From an uncultured Bacteroidales bacterium (lineage in GTDB: Bacteria; Bacteroidota; Bacteroidia; Bacteroidales; P3), in contig CAMUZR010000011.1 of the NCBI GenBank assembly GCA_947165255.1, forward strand, positions 1 through 64,000: 64,000 bases of DNA. Reading direction: 5' to 3'. Of this stretch, positions 43,630-52,272 are shown piece after piece (the stretch's first letter is position 1; each line of letters opens with the position of its first letter). The translations under genes were made by a program, and so were the position numbers. Below the pieces are notes generated by a model that was not told the origin of the DNA, did not search any database, and saw only the letters and a program-made list of their open reading frames with translations.

Positions 43630-43703
43630 GGCTATGCGTGAGTTCGGGATAACTTTGTTAATAACTTTATCAGAAAAAGAGAAGGTAATCACAAGAAAAT
43701 TCG

Positions 43704-43711
43704 TATCTTTG
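43704..43711 (+). promoter_or_regulatory. -7 box of the transposase gene
   Basis: TATCTTTG inside the element, 38 nt before the transposase start; it matches the Bacteroidota -7 consensus, but no TTG is well placed upstream. Confidence 0.45.
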
Positions 43712-43749
43712 TAGTTGTAAATCAAAATAATAATAAAGATACAATCCTT

Positions 43750-44661
43750 ATGATTACCGACGACAAAATTACTGAAATTTTCTGTACCGTGGACGAATTC
43801 AGCAAAAATTTCGATTCCGAGCTTGAGAAAAACCTTCTCTCGGCCTCTGGCAAGCAGCGTCGCCGCCGCAAGGCGACCATGTCCGACAGCGAGATAATGA
43901 CCGTGCAGCTGATGTTCCACCTCGGAGGGTACAAGTGCTTCAAACATTTCTACATCCACTACATTCTCTGCAGCTGCAAGGACCTCTTCCCCACGGCAGT
44001 CTCTTACAACCGCTTCGTGGAGTTGGAGAGCCGTGTGTTCTTCGTCATGATGTTCTTTCTGAGGATGAGCGCTTTCGGCCGATGCAACGGCGTGAGCTAC
44101 GTGGACTCCACCATGATACCCGTCTGCCACAACGTCAGGCGATACATGAACAAGGTGTTCAAAGGGTTTGCCGGCGACGGGAAGGGGACGATGGGCTGGT
44201 GCCACGGCTTCAAGCTGCACTTCGTCTGCAACGACCAAGCGGAAATCATCACCTTCTGCCTCACCACCGCCAATACCGACTACCGCGACCCCAAGGTGTG
44301 GAAGGTGCTGGCGAAGGACCTGTACGGCAGGGTGTTCGCCGACCGCGGATATATCTCGCAAAGGCTCTTCGACGACCTCTTCGACGACGGCATACACCTC
44401 GTCACAGGCATAAAGTCCAACATGAAGAACAAGCTCATGCCGCTGTGGGACAAGATAATGCTGCGCAAACGCTATGTCATCGAGTGCATCAACGACACGC
44501 TGAAGAACACCGAGACGCTCGTCCACTCGCGTCACCGCTCCATCAACAACTTCATCATGAACCTTGTGTCCGCACTCGGTGCCTATTGCTTCTACGACAA
44601 CAAGCCTCGCGCCCTTTCCGGTTTCGAGGTAGTCACGACAAGCCAGCTCTCTCTTTTCTAG
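43750..44661 (+). CDS. IS982-family transposase
   Basis: A 303-residue DDE transposase. The catalytic residues are visible in SYVDSTMIPVC (first Asp), VFADRGYIS (second Asp) and YVIECINDTLKN (Glu). The length is normal for the family and no frameshift is seen, so it should be functional. It lies within the two inverted repeats of the element at 43633-44774. Confidence 0.93.
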   Translation: MITDDKITEIFCTVDEFSKNFDSELEKNLLSASGKQRRRRKATMSDSEIMTVQLMFHLGGYKCFKHFYIHYILCSCKDLFPTAVSYNRFVELESRVFFVMMFFLRMSAFGRCNGVSYVDSTMIPVCHNVRRYMNKVFKGFAGDGKGTMGWCHGFKLHFVCNDQAEIITFCLTTANTDYRDPKVWKVLAKDLYGRVFADRGYISQRLFDDLFDDGIHLVTGIKSNMKNKLMPLWDKIMLRKRYVIECINDTLKNTETLVHSRHRSINNFIMNLVSALGAYCFYDNKPRALSGFEVVTTSQLSLF

Positions 44662-44774
44662 GCCTTAGCCTCATCGACGGCTCCATCTGTCAAACCCCTC
44701 TCAGCAGACGGGTCTTCCTATTGCACCCCGCTTTTGAACATTTCTGTAATAATTATATCCCGAACTCACGCATA

Positions 44775-45139
44775 ATAATAACAAGCTCGCTTGTCCATTC
44801 TTTCCATCCTGGGTGGTCATTATTAATAGAAAAGATTTCAGTTCTCGCGGGCATATTAGAATAATCTTATCAATTATGAATAATACACCAATAACCCTTT
44901 TTAGAAAAAAATGCGCCGTTAAAGTCAGCGATTATGAATAATTAGGTAAAAAGGCGACAGGCTATTTCTTTTGCATAGGTTAAGCCTTTATTTTTATTAA
45001 AAAAGAAAACAAAACGTGGCTTTCTGACACTTTGTGCAACCGACTGTCGTTCAGTCAGAAAATGCGACTCAAAGTAGGAAATGCGGCGCAAAGCCAAAAA
45101 AAAGAAGCACAAAAAAGCAAAATAATGAAAAAAAATACG
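44775..45139. other. Intergenic, A+T-rich with small inverted repeats
   Basis: No gene. One inverted repeat TTTCTGAC ... GTCAGAAA lies at about 45021-45060. The 3' part (45090-45140) is A-rich and leads into the promoter of the next gene. Confidence 0.4.
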
Positions 45140-45147
45140 TAACTTTG
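45140..45147 (+). promoter_or_regulatory. -7 box of the secreted two-gene unit
   Basis: TAACTTTG followed by CA, 27 nt before the start codon at 45174. Confidence 0.5.
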
Positions 45148-45173
45148 CAGCCAAAATTCTAAAACCAATTGTC

Positions 45174-46583
45174 ATGAAAGAAAAACTATTATTTTCCATC
45201 CTGCTTCTGTCAGGCCCATTCCTATCATTCGGGCAGAGCATCCTGTGGGAGATGCCGTCAACAGCCGCAGACACCACCATCGTGCGCCATTGGCGAGGTG
45301 ACGAGTACTTCGTCTACACAGTCGCCGGCAGCGGTCCCGCAACGGTGTCCTACCACGACAACGCCGCACCCAGCACCGTCAGCATGAGCCTTCCCAGTAA
45401 TATCCGCGTCAGAGATTTCCGCATTGCCCACGACTCCGTCTTTGCCGGCGGAACCGACGGTGCCAGAGGTTTCCTGGCCTGTTTCGACATCAGCGATTTT
45501 CTATCTGGGAATGTGTACGTCCAATATCTGGTTCTGCCAAAGGGATCCATGGATGGTATAGAATGCCGCCTCATCCCTAACGGGCATCGTGTAACCATCA
45601 CCGGAGTGGACCGGATTGCCCTGTACGAATATGGCAGTTCAGTCCGTATCGCCTATACGGCGTACTGTACAATCACCCACCAAGACGCCCCGTCTAATGT
45701 TTTATTCCGTTCCGTCGGGTATGGCGACGCCGCCTTTCTGGCAGGCCTTGGCCAGTGGGACATCTGCGACTTCCATTTCAACAAAGACGCCGTCGAGGTT
45801 TACACCGACATCTGCACCACAGACAACAAGATAGTCATCGCCGCCCGCTCCGACGAACCCACCCTTGAGCACTATGTGCGCTACCAAGTTTTCGACAAGG
45901 TCAGGAACTACGCCCAGACCCCCCCGACGAGCATCTACACCGACCGATTTGGTTTTTCAGACCATTTTGTGTTGGGGAGGGTGATGGTGACCCATCTGAA
46001 ACAGGACCAAGTGGCCTTGGCCTACCACTATGCCGACATGGTGGAAGGGGGTCTGGCCGTAAAGGCGGTCGATGTGGGCAGCCCGGTGCCCACCCTGGTC
46101 AACAGCCTGGATATAAAAGAAGACATGTCGACCAACGCCGCCTGGCACATGAACGACATCCGGTACGACGTCCGTACAGACGTATTGCATGTGCTGAACT
46201 ACATCTTCCACCCATCCAACGGACTGGGGAGCTACATATACCAAATCCAATCGCCCTTTGTCCCCGGAGCGTCATACCGAGCGACCTTCTGCCCGGTCAT
46301 GAAGGAGATGCATTCCTTGGACAACTTCGATTCCCAACGGTTCATAGCCTCAGGCAATACCCCGTTCGCCGACACCGAAGTGTTTATCGAAACCACCAAC
46401 ACGGGCAATTCCTGCGGCAACTACGACATAAGCAGTTGCGTCGGGACCACTCCTTCTCCCCTTCCCGTCCTCCCACGGCATCACTGCACTATCTGGAATC
46501 CCCCTGTATCACCTGTTTCTTCTCCACCCTATCTATTTGGCACATACCAACGGCCGATTTACCAAAATTGCGAAAAACCCTAA
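45174..46583 (+). CDS. Secreted hypothetical protein (469 aa)
   Basis: Not assigned to a family. It has a signal peptide (MKEKLLFSILLLSGPFLSFGQ) and a beta-rich, Asp/Thr/Tyr-rich body with paired short strands, suggestive of a propeller- or sandwich-type surface protein. Unlike its downstream neighbour it lacks a recognisable T9SS C-terminal domain. The C-terminal 45 residues are Pro/Ser-rich and may be disordered. The next gene overlaps the region of its stop within a few bases, so both are expressed together. Confidence 0.75.
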   Translation: MKEKLLFSILLLSGPFLSFGQSILWEMPSTAADTTIVRHWRGDEYFVYTVAGSGPATVSYHDNAAPSTVSMSLPSNIRVRDFRIAHDSVFAGGTDGARGFLACFDISDFLSGNVYVQYLVLPKGSMDGIECRLIPNGHRVTITGVDRIALYEYGSSVRIAYTAYCTITHQDAPSNVLFRSVGYGDAAFLAGLGQWDICDFHFNKDAVEVYTDICTTDNKIVIAARSDEPTLEHYVRYQVFDKVRNYAQTPPTSIYTDRFGFSDHFVLGRVMVTHLKQDQVALAYHYADMVEGGLAVKAVDVGSPVPTLVNSLDIKEDMSTNAAWHMNDIRYDVRTDVLHVLNYIFHPSNGLGSYIYQIQSPFVPGASYRATFCPVMKEMHSLDNFDSQRFIASGNTPFADTEVFIETTNTGNSCGNYDISSCVGTTPSPLPVLPRHHCTIWNPPVSPVSSPPYLFGTYQRPIYQNCEKP

Positions 46584-46601
46584 ATGAAAGGAGTCAGCCC
46601 C

Positions 46602-48146
46602 ATGAAAAAGTTTTTGTTTCTTACCGTTATGGCCCTGCTGTCCCTCGCTGAGGCACCGGGGCAGGACATCGTGCGGATCGACACGGTGATAGAGCCCTAT
46701 TTTGAGTTCGACTACAGGCAGTGGTTCGAGTCAGATACCAGCCATCCTATTGCCTATTATAGTACATATTTCAGAACATTTGGTGGTATCCCCCAGGTTC
46801 CATTTACACATTTACACGATAGCGTGCTGCATAGTGTGAGATACGGAAGAGACTACGTTAAAGAACTCTCAGGCGAACAGGTCCAGTACAACTATATTGA
46901 GGGCGGGGCCACCATCCATGGCATCGTAGCCTGGACTTTGCCTCAGATCATTCCGGAAGAACACGAGTGGTATCCCATGGACGACCTTCTGCTCTACGAT
47001 GCCATGCCCGACACCCTTATACTGTTAGAGCAGGTGCCCCTGTCCCGCTATTCTCCTTCCTACACGCATCCAAGTTTTCCTTGGCGTCTTCTCGTTTCCA
47101 ACTCCTGCGATAGTGCTGTACGCTATGTTGAGAATTATCACTGGTCGGGGGACCAATATGTACTTTTCGACAAGCCCGTGCGCGTGGCCGACTCGTTCTA
47201 TGTGGGTGCCACGCAAAAGCGCCTTGAGGCACTGGCGGCGCGCAATTGGGCAGTTGCCGTGTCCCGCGGGGCGGGCAGCGAGATTCCGCCGTTTCCAGAC
47301 AATGATAGGCGTTGGGATTATATAGCGATGTCAGATTTTGGCACTTCTCACGATTCCACCTGCTGGCCTCCACCCATTAAGATGAAGCAGCGCTGGACCC
47401 TGCCGGAAAGTCTTACCACGTTTTTCGATACCTGCTCTTTTTGGACGAATATTTATTATCGATACCAGCCACCGGTCGGCTACACCGTGAACCAGTGGAT
47501 CGACCGTTACGAATTGGACTTCTTTATGATAGTGCCCCTCATCGAAGCCTACGACACCCTATGGGACTACGAGCTGCCCGCCTGCCCACGGGTGGAGTGG
47601 TTCAACGTCACCGACCAGCGGGGCGACACCACCGTCCTGCGCTGGCAGAGTGCCGACGCCACCCACCGGGAGTGGCAGCTCTCCTACGGCCCCCGCGGCA
47701 GCGAACCCGACGACGGCACCTTCGTCACCTGCCGTGGCACGTCATGGCGCCACATCGACTCGCTCCACACGGGCGACAGCATGTCGGCGTGGGTGCGCAC
47801 CGTCTGCCGCGACGAGGACTACCTCCGCTACGGCGACTGGAGCCACGAGGTGACCTGGGGCGGCCAGCCGGCCCCCCTCTGGACCGGGCAGCCGTTCGGC
47901 AACGTCCGCCTCGACGGCCTCGTCCGCCTCAGCCCCAACCCCGCCCACGGCCGGGTGGAGGTGGCATCGGCCTACCGCCTGACGGGCGTGGAGGTCTACT
48001 CCATGGACGGCCGCCAGCGCTACCGCGCCGACGCGCAGGGCCTGGCCTGCACCTTCTCGGTGGAAGGATGGCCGCAGGGCACCTACATAGTGCTGGTGCA
48101 GACCGCCTCCGGCACCTCCACCAAGAAACTCCTCGTCCGCCCCTGA
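46602..48146 (+). CDS. Secreted protein with T9SS type A sorting domain
   Basis: A 514-residue protein. The start at 46602 is preferred to an in-frame ATG at 46584 because AAAGGAG (46587-46593) sits 8 nt before it and a signal peptide (MKKFLFLTVMALLSLA) follows. After a long Tyr/Trp/Asp-rich N-terminal region of unknown fold comes a fibronectin-like stretch (WFNVTDQRGDTTVLRW) and the type A C-terminal domain: LSPNPAHGRVEVAS, VEVYSMDGR, GTYIVLVQTASG and the basic end KKLLVRP. It is therefore exported by T9SS and attached to the surface. Substrate or function unknown. Confidence 0.85.
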   Translation: MKKFLFLTVMALLSLAEAPGQDIVRIDTVIEPYFEFDYRQWFESDTSHPIAYYSTYFRTFGGIPQVPFTHLHDSVLHSVRYGRDYVKELSGEQVQYNYIEGGATIHGIVAWTLPQIIPEEHEWYPMDDLLLYDAMPDTLILLEQVPLSRYSPSYTHPSFPWRLLVSNSCDSAVRYVENYHWSGDQYVLFDKPVRVADSFYVGATQKRLEALAARNWAVAVSRGAGSEIPPFPDNDRRWDYIAMSDFGTSHDSTCWPPPIKMKQRWTLPESLTTFFDTCSFWTNIYYRYQPPVGYTVNQWIDRYELDFFMIVPLIEAYDTLWDYELPACPRVEWFNVTDQRGDTTVLRWQSADATHREWQLSYGPRGSEPDDGTFVTCRGTSWRHIDSLHTGDSMSAWVRTVCRDEDYLRYGDWSHEVTWGGQPAPLWTGQPFGNVRLDGLVRLSPNPAHGRVEVASAYRLTGVEVYSMDGRQRYRADAQGLACTFSVEGWPQGTYIVLVQTASGTSTKKLLVRP

Positions 48147-48235
48147 CCCGCCGGACGCCCGGCCTTCCATACGCCCCTGACGGTCGGTCATGCGGTCAGG
48201 AAGTGAGACCCCGCCACGCCATGTCAGAGACGTTC

Positions 48236-48276
48236 TCCCCGCCCCACACGGAACAAAGAGCCGTGTGGGGCGGGGA
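48236..48276. terminator. Strong GC-rich hairpin
   Basis: TCCCCGCCCCACACGG (48236-48251) and CCGTGTGGGGCGGGGA (48261-48276) are perfect 16-bp arms with a 9-nt loop, about 90 nt after the T9SS gene. No T-run follows, so it may be a transcript-protecting or pausing hairpin rather than a true terminator. Confidence 0.5.
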
Positions 48277-48430
48277 GGAATAGCCTGAACGCTGCAGACC
48301 AGTGTGGGCAGGGGAGGGCGGAGTGCCACACGGTGCGCCATACGGTTAAGAGAGGCAGCGGCGTCCGCATTTGGATCCAAACAGCGCCTTTGATGGCAAA
48401 GGGGTCGGTCAGCTGAAGCTCCGCCCGATG

Positions 48431-48487
48431 CCCTATGGTTCCTCTATATATGTTCTATAGCTCTTCTATATGCGATAGAACAACAGT
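48431..48487. repeat. Short CTATAG-type intergenic repeat, copy C
   Basis: CCTATGGTTCCTCTATA, TTCTATAG and TTCTATATGCGATAGAAC form a dense set of CTATAG-like words with an inverted pair GTTCTAT / ATAGAAC (48452-48481). It is related to copies at 1408-1465 and 24683-24718. Confidence 0.4.
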
Positions 48488-48579
48488 TGGCCAAAGGGTG
48501 GAGGATGGGGGAGGAGGGAGCGTGCGGACACTTGGGTCTGACAGGCGTATATGCCTTGCGGATGTACGCTGCTGGACTA

Positions 48580-48745
48580 TCATACAATCATCTTAACCGT
48601 GCCTTGCCTGTTGGGTGTGCGGGCGTTGATGTAATTCATGCCGCTGCCAAAGTCTGAGGAACTAATATGCACCTCGCTGCCCTACAGCCACTGGCACTCG
48701 TTTCACCGTCCGACCTAGTACGTTCACCACATCAATCAGAATAGT
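48580..48745 (-). pseudogene. Remnant of a T9SS type A C-terminal domain
   Basis: On the minus strand, one frame reads ILIDVVNVLGRTVKRVPV (about 48740-48680) and, after a change of frame, another reads MNYINARTPNRQGTVKMIV then stop at 48580. Together they recall the end of a type A sorting domain (NVLGQ..., GxYxxRV, TVKxIV). The in-frame stop and frame change show it is a decayed 3' gene fragment. Confidence 0.45.
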
Positions 48746-48894
48746 CTTTCGGAAAAATGGTAGTTCTCAAATGTATGTGAATGTGAAATGGATGGCGGTG
48801 AAGCCACCCAATTCATGTATGCTTTTGATAGTCTTGGAAAGTACTTTCTTTGGGTTCTTGTTAGGCATTTTTCTTTTTATTTATAAAAAATTCG

Positions 48895-48902
48895 TATCTT
48901 TG
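48895..48902 (+). promoter_or_regulatory. -7 box of arcC
   Basis: TATCTTTG followed by CA, 60 nt before the arcC start. The 19-21 nt upstream are T-rich without a clean TTG. Confidence 0.5.
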
Positions 48903-48962
48903 CACTTTCCTCTCCGTGTGATAGGGATTTGTAATTGGCTATAAACTAATAATATAAATTAA

Positions 48963-49898
48963 ATGAGAAAATTAGCAGTGGTGGCTTTTGGCGGCAATGC
49001 GCTCCTGCGCGGCGGCCAAAAAGGCACTTACCAAGAACAGATTGAGAACGTTGAACAGACCTGCGAGTCGCTCTGCAATCTTCTGAAACGCAACTATAAT
49101 ATCGTCATCGGACACGGCAACGGTCCTCAGGTGGGCAACGTGATGCTCCAGCACGAGGAGGGCAAACGCGCCGGTATTGAGGCCATGCCTATGGATTTCT
49201 GCGTGGCCGAGACACAGGGATCTATTGCCTACCTTATCGAGATGGGTCTGCGCAATGTGATGGCCCGCCACGACATTCAACGCGATGTGGTGACGCTGGT
49301 CACTCAGGTGGCGGTGAACAAGATTGACCCCATGTTCCAAAACCCCACAAAGCCCGTAGGTCCCTATTACACCAAGGAGCAGGCGGACGAATTGGCAGCT
49401 AAGACGGGTGCCGTCTACAAAGAGGACCCGAAGGGTCGCGGTTGGCGCAAGGTGGTGCCTTCGCCCACTCCTCAGCGCATCAACAATATCAAGATTGTGA
49501 AGCAACTGGCCAAGGCTGGCAACATCGTTGTCACTGTAGGCGGTGGCGGCATTCCCGTGGTGGAGGAGAGCGACTATGTGCGCGGAGTGGAAGCAGTTAT
49601 CGACAAGGACCTGGCCAGCGCCCTCTGCGCTATTGAGATTGGTGCCGACGAGTTCTATATCCTCACCGATGTGCCCAAGGTTTATATTAATTTCCGCAAG
49701 GAGAACGAAAAAGCCCTCGACACCATCACTGTGGCCGAGGCTAAGCAGTACCTGCAGGAAGGCCACTTTGCCGAAGGCAGCATGGCACCGAAGATTCGCG
49801 CTGCCATTATCTTTGTGGAGAACGGCGGCAAGGAGTGCATCATCACCGAGGCCGGCCAACTGGACAATCCCAACTGCGGCACTCGCATCGTGAGATAG
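48963..49898 (+). CDS. arcC: Carbamate kinase
   Basis: A 311-residue protein of the usual ArcC length with VVAFGGNALL (nucleotide and carbamoyl phosphate site), VIGHGNGPQVGN and VTVGGGGIPVV. It makes ATP from carbamoyl phosphate and ADP in the last step of arginine fermentation (or the reverse). The genes downstream on the same strand are two small membrane proteins and ornithine carbamoyltransferase, so the unit handles carbamoyl phosphate. Arginine deiminase is not in the window. A short TonB- or antiporter gene is likewise absent. Confidence 0.96.
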   Translation: MRKLAVVAFGGNALLRGGQKGTYQEQIENVEQTCESLCNLLKRNYNIVIGHGNGPQVGNVMLQHEEGKRAGIEAMPMDFCVAETQGSIAYLIEMGLRNVMARHDIQRDVVTLVTQVAVNKIDPMFQNPTKPVGPYYTKEQADELAAKTGAVYKEDPKGRGWRKVVPSPTPQRINNIKIVKQLAKAGNIVVTVGGGGIPVVEESDYVRGVEAVIDKDLASALCAIEIGADEFYILTDVPKVYINFRKENEKALDTITVAEAKQYLQEGHFAEGSMAPKIRAAIIFVENGGKECIITEAGQLDNPNCGTRIVR

Positions 49899-49952
49899 TC
49901 GTTGCATGTGAAACAATGTTTTTTTTGATACAGAAATAAAGGTAGCTAAGAA

Positions 49953-50372
49953 ATGGAAGATTTTACTACTTCACCTCTTTTCCGCACAGGAATGACCGTT
50001 TTAGCCGTGTTGGGCTTGGTCGTTCTAGCGGGAGGTGTTGTGTTGAAACATTTGGGATGGGGCGACTATGAGTTGGTTATCATGGCTGGCAGCGGGTTGC
50101 TGATTATCTTTTCGGCTTTCCTTTATGCCCTCTTCCCATACCATGCCAAGAACGACAACATGGCCAAGAATATGCGCCTGGAGCCCATTTGGGATTTTTC
50201 GATGAAGGTGACGGGTTGGTCGCTCGCGGTTGTGCTGTTGAGCGTGCTTTTCTTGATAGAAGGTTGGCCTGGCTCGTCTACGCTGTTGCTGTTGACGGGT
50301 ATAGTCTTGGTGGTAGCCGGTGGCTGCTGGTTGTATTATCATGTTCAAAAGAAGCAGTTCGGAAATCGCTAA
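49953..50372 (+). CDS. Small membrane protein, paralogue 1 (GldL-like motif)
   Basis: A 139-residue protein with four predicted membrane helices (about 13-33, 42-62, 86-105, 110-128) and the sequence FLIEGWPGSSTLLLLTG. That resembles the HWPG segment of the gliding-motility and T9SS protein GldL. It is a paralogue of the next gene. It lies 54 nt after arcC. Function unknown; no transporter family recognised. Confidence 0.75.
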   Translation: MEDFTTSPLFRTGMTVLAVLGLVVLAGGVVLKHLGWGDYELVIMAGSGLLIIFSAFLYALFPYHAKNDNMAKNMRLEPIWDFSMKVTGWSLAVVLLSVLFLIEGWPGSSTLLLLTGIVLVVAGGCWLYYHVQKKQFGNR

Positions 50373-50398
50373 GATCGTCACACTCATCCATATCGGAG

Positions 50399-50827
50399 AT
50401 GCGCAGTAGTTTCTGGTTTGACAAGCTCGCAGACAACCCCAACTTTAAAGCATTCATGAAGAAGTTGGCCATGATAGGTCTTATACTTACCTCTGTGGGT
50501 GGTCTGCTGAAGTATGTGCACCATGAGGATTACGGCTTGCTTGTGATGGGGGTAGGGTCGTTGGCTATTGTGGCTTTTTTGCTGCCTAGGATTTATCCAC
50601 AACGCAATGAGAGCGAGCTGGAACTAGCCATCAGAACATGGTGGCTCCTTGCTATCCGATTGACAGGGTGGGGGCTTGCCGTGCTGCTGATGGGGCTGCT
50701 GTTTGCTGTTTTCCATTGGCCGGGCGGCAGTAGTCTGCTTGTCGTGGGTGGCAGTACGTTGGCAATAAGCGTATTGGCGTGGCTCTGGCATTTGAAGAGA
50801 CGCAAAAAGTGTAAGGAGTTTTTTTAA
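50399..50827 (+). CDS. Small membrane protein, paralogue 2 (GldL-like motif)
   Basis: A 142-residue protein starting at ATG 50399 (MRSSFWFDKLADNPNF), preceded by CGGAG. It has the same four-helix pattern as the gene before it and the HWPG motif in LFAVFHWPGGSSLLVVGG. Similar positions of Lys-His/Gly-Trp residues after the first helix (LKYVHHEDYG against LKHLGWGDYE) show tandem duplication and divergence. It starts 26 nt after its paralogue's stop. Confidence 0.75.
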   Translation: MRSSFWFDKLADNPNFKAFMKKLAMIGLILTSVGGLLKYVHHEDYGLLVMGVGSLAIVAFLLPRIYPQRNESELELAIRTWWLLAIRLTGWGLAVLLMGLLFAVFHWPGGSSLLVVGGSTLAISVLAWLWHLKRRKKCKEFF

Positions 50828-50930
50828 TGGTTGATGGTTTAAATATACTTTAAGCTAGATGCTTTAGACCGACTCGAAACACTAAACTAGAATAAAAAAT
50901 ACATTTAAAAAATAATTAAATCAACACAAC

Positions 50931-51932
50931 ATGGCTTACAATTTAAGAAACCGTAATTTTCTGAAGATTTTAGACTTCAGCCCGAAGGAACTGAACTATT
51001 TGCTGGACCTGGCTCGTGATCTGAAACGTGCCAAATATACTGGTACCGAGCAGCCCAAACTGAAGGGCAAGAACATTGCTCTGATTTTTGAGAAGACCTC
51101 GACCCGTACCCGTTGCGCCTTTGAGGTTGGTGCAAAAGACCAGGGCGCCCATGTGACTTATCTGGGTCCCACTGGCAGCCAGATTGGCGTGAAAGAGAGC
51201 ATGAAGGACACTGCCCGCGTGTTGGGCCGCATGTTTGACGGTATTGAGTACCGTGGCTTTACCCAGGAGACCGTTGAGGAGCTGGCTAAATATGCCGGTG
51301 TTCCTGTATGGAACGGTCTGACCAATGAGAGCCACCCCACCCAGATCCTGGCCGACTTCCTCACTATGCAAGAGCATGTTAACAAGCCCCTTAGCGAGGT
51401 GACTTTTGCTTACGTTGGCGATGCCCGTTTCAACATGGGCAACAGTCTGATGGTTGGCGGTGCCAAGATGGGCATGGATGTGCGCATCATTGCTCCGAAA
51501 AAACTTCAGCCGGACGCCAAGCTGGTGAAGACCTGCAAAGAGATTGCTAAGGAAACCGGCGCTACCGTGACGGTGACCGACGACCCCGTGAAAGGCGTGA
51601 AGGGCTGCGACTTTATCTATACCGACGTGTGGGTTTCCATGGGTGAACCCGACGAGGTTTGGAAAGAGCGCATCGACATGCTGATGCCCTATCAGGTGAA
51701 CGCACAGATGATGAAGAACACTGGCAACCCCAACTGCAAATTCATGCACTGCCTGCCCGCTTACCACAATCTGGAAACCAAGGTTGGCCGCGATGTGAAC
51801 GCCAAGTTTGGCTTGGACGGCATTGAGGTGACCGAAGAGGTGTTTGAAAGCGAAAACAGCATTGTTTTCGACGAGGCCGAGAACCGTATGCACACCATCA
51901 AGGCCGTTATGGTTGCCACTTTGGGTGACTAA
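50931..51932 (+). CDS. argF: Ornithine carbamoyltransferase
   Basis: A 333-residue protein with the carbamoyl phosphate site [26 protein letters not shown] and the ornithine-site [10 protein letters not shown]; also SMGEPDEVW, typical of the long OTCase group that includes catabolic ArcB. It links ornithine and carbamoyl phosphate to citrulline or runs in reverse. Its place near carbamate kinase favours the catabolic (arcB) role, but a biosynthetic role is not excluded. A terminator follows. Confidence 0.93.
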   Translation: MAYNLRNRNFLKILDFSPKELNYLLDLARDLKRAKYTGTEQPKLKGKNIALIFEKTSTRTRCAFEVGAKDQGAHVTYLGPTGSQIGVKESMKDTARVLGRMFDGIEYRGFTQETVEELAKYAGVPVWNGLTNESHPTQILADFLTMQEHVNKPLSEVTFAYVGDARFNMGNSLMVGGAKMGMDVRIIAPKKLQPDAKLVKTCKEIAKETGATVTVTDDPVKGVKGCDFIYTDVWVSMGEPDEVWKERIDMLMPYQVNAQMMKNTGNPNCKFMHCLPAYHNLETKVGRDVNAKFGLDGIEVTEEVFESENSIVFDEAENRMHTIKAVMVATLGD

Positions 51933-51960
51933 TCAGGACCTTTTTTCCGATTTGATTTAT

Positions 51961-52001
51961 AACCGCCCCCTTTTTTTATTTCCAGGGGGCGGTTTCTTTT
52001 T
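51961..52001 (+). terminator. Rho-independent terminator
   Basis: AACCGCCCCC (51961-51970) and GGGGGCGGTT (51985-51994) with TCTTTTT after, 28 nt beyond the carbamoyltransferase stop. Confidence 0.9.
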
Positions 52002-52272
52002 GCTCCGTCTTCCTTTCTAGTAGTATACCGATTGTTTTCGGTGTCCAATCACATGCTTGCCGTTTGTTGAGATTAAGCGCGGATAGGGATATTTTGTGAA
52101 GTCAGATTATTGCGCTGGCGGCAAGGTTGGTGTCGTTTCCTCGAAAAGTATTTTTTTTATTTTATATATAATAAAGACAAATTTTATTCGTTACAATATT
52201 CACTAATTGCGCTAAACTGGAGAAAAAGAGTAAAAAATGCTTCGCCTAGAGGCGAGACCAAAATATTATATA
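52002..52272. other. Intergenic region before queA
   Basis: Mostly A+T-rich, with a small stem TCGCCT / AGGCGA near 52243-52256 just ahead of the start codon. No gene. No good promoter could be fixed. Confidence 0.4.

Larger units (their letters stand above)
43633..44774 (+). mobile_element. Complete IS982-family insertion sequence
   Basis: Ends are 19-bp terminal inverted repeats: TATGCGTGAGTTCGGGATA (43633-43651) and its reverse complement (44756-44774). The element is 1142 bp with one transposase gene. No convincing target-site duplication is visible in the flanks (CCATGGC on the left, ATAATAA on the right). Confidence 0.85.
48147..48962. other. Long intergenic region with hairpin, repeat copy C and a decayed gene end
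   Basis: No intact gene. It holds the GC-rich hairpin at 48236-48276, the CTATAG repeat copy C at 48431-48487, the remnant of a T9SS type A tail on the minus strand at 48580-48745, and the promoter of arcC near 48895. Nothing else is recognised in 48746-48890. Confidence 0.5.

Noticed and set aside
35821..43632. Integrase-borne island with att repeats
   Set aside because: No integrase, no tRNA gene and no direct repeat at the edges could be found by eye.
43501..44535. Long minus-strand frame across the IS element joining the small gene to further upstream sequence
   Set aside because: Most of it is antisense to the transposase; only the part from 43629 downwards looks like a protein, and the inverted repeat end lies between.
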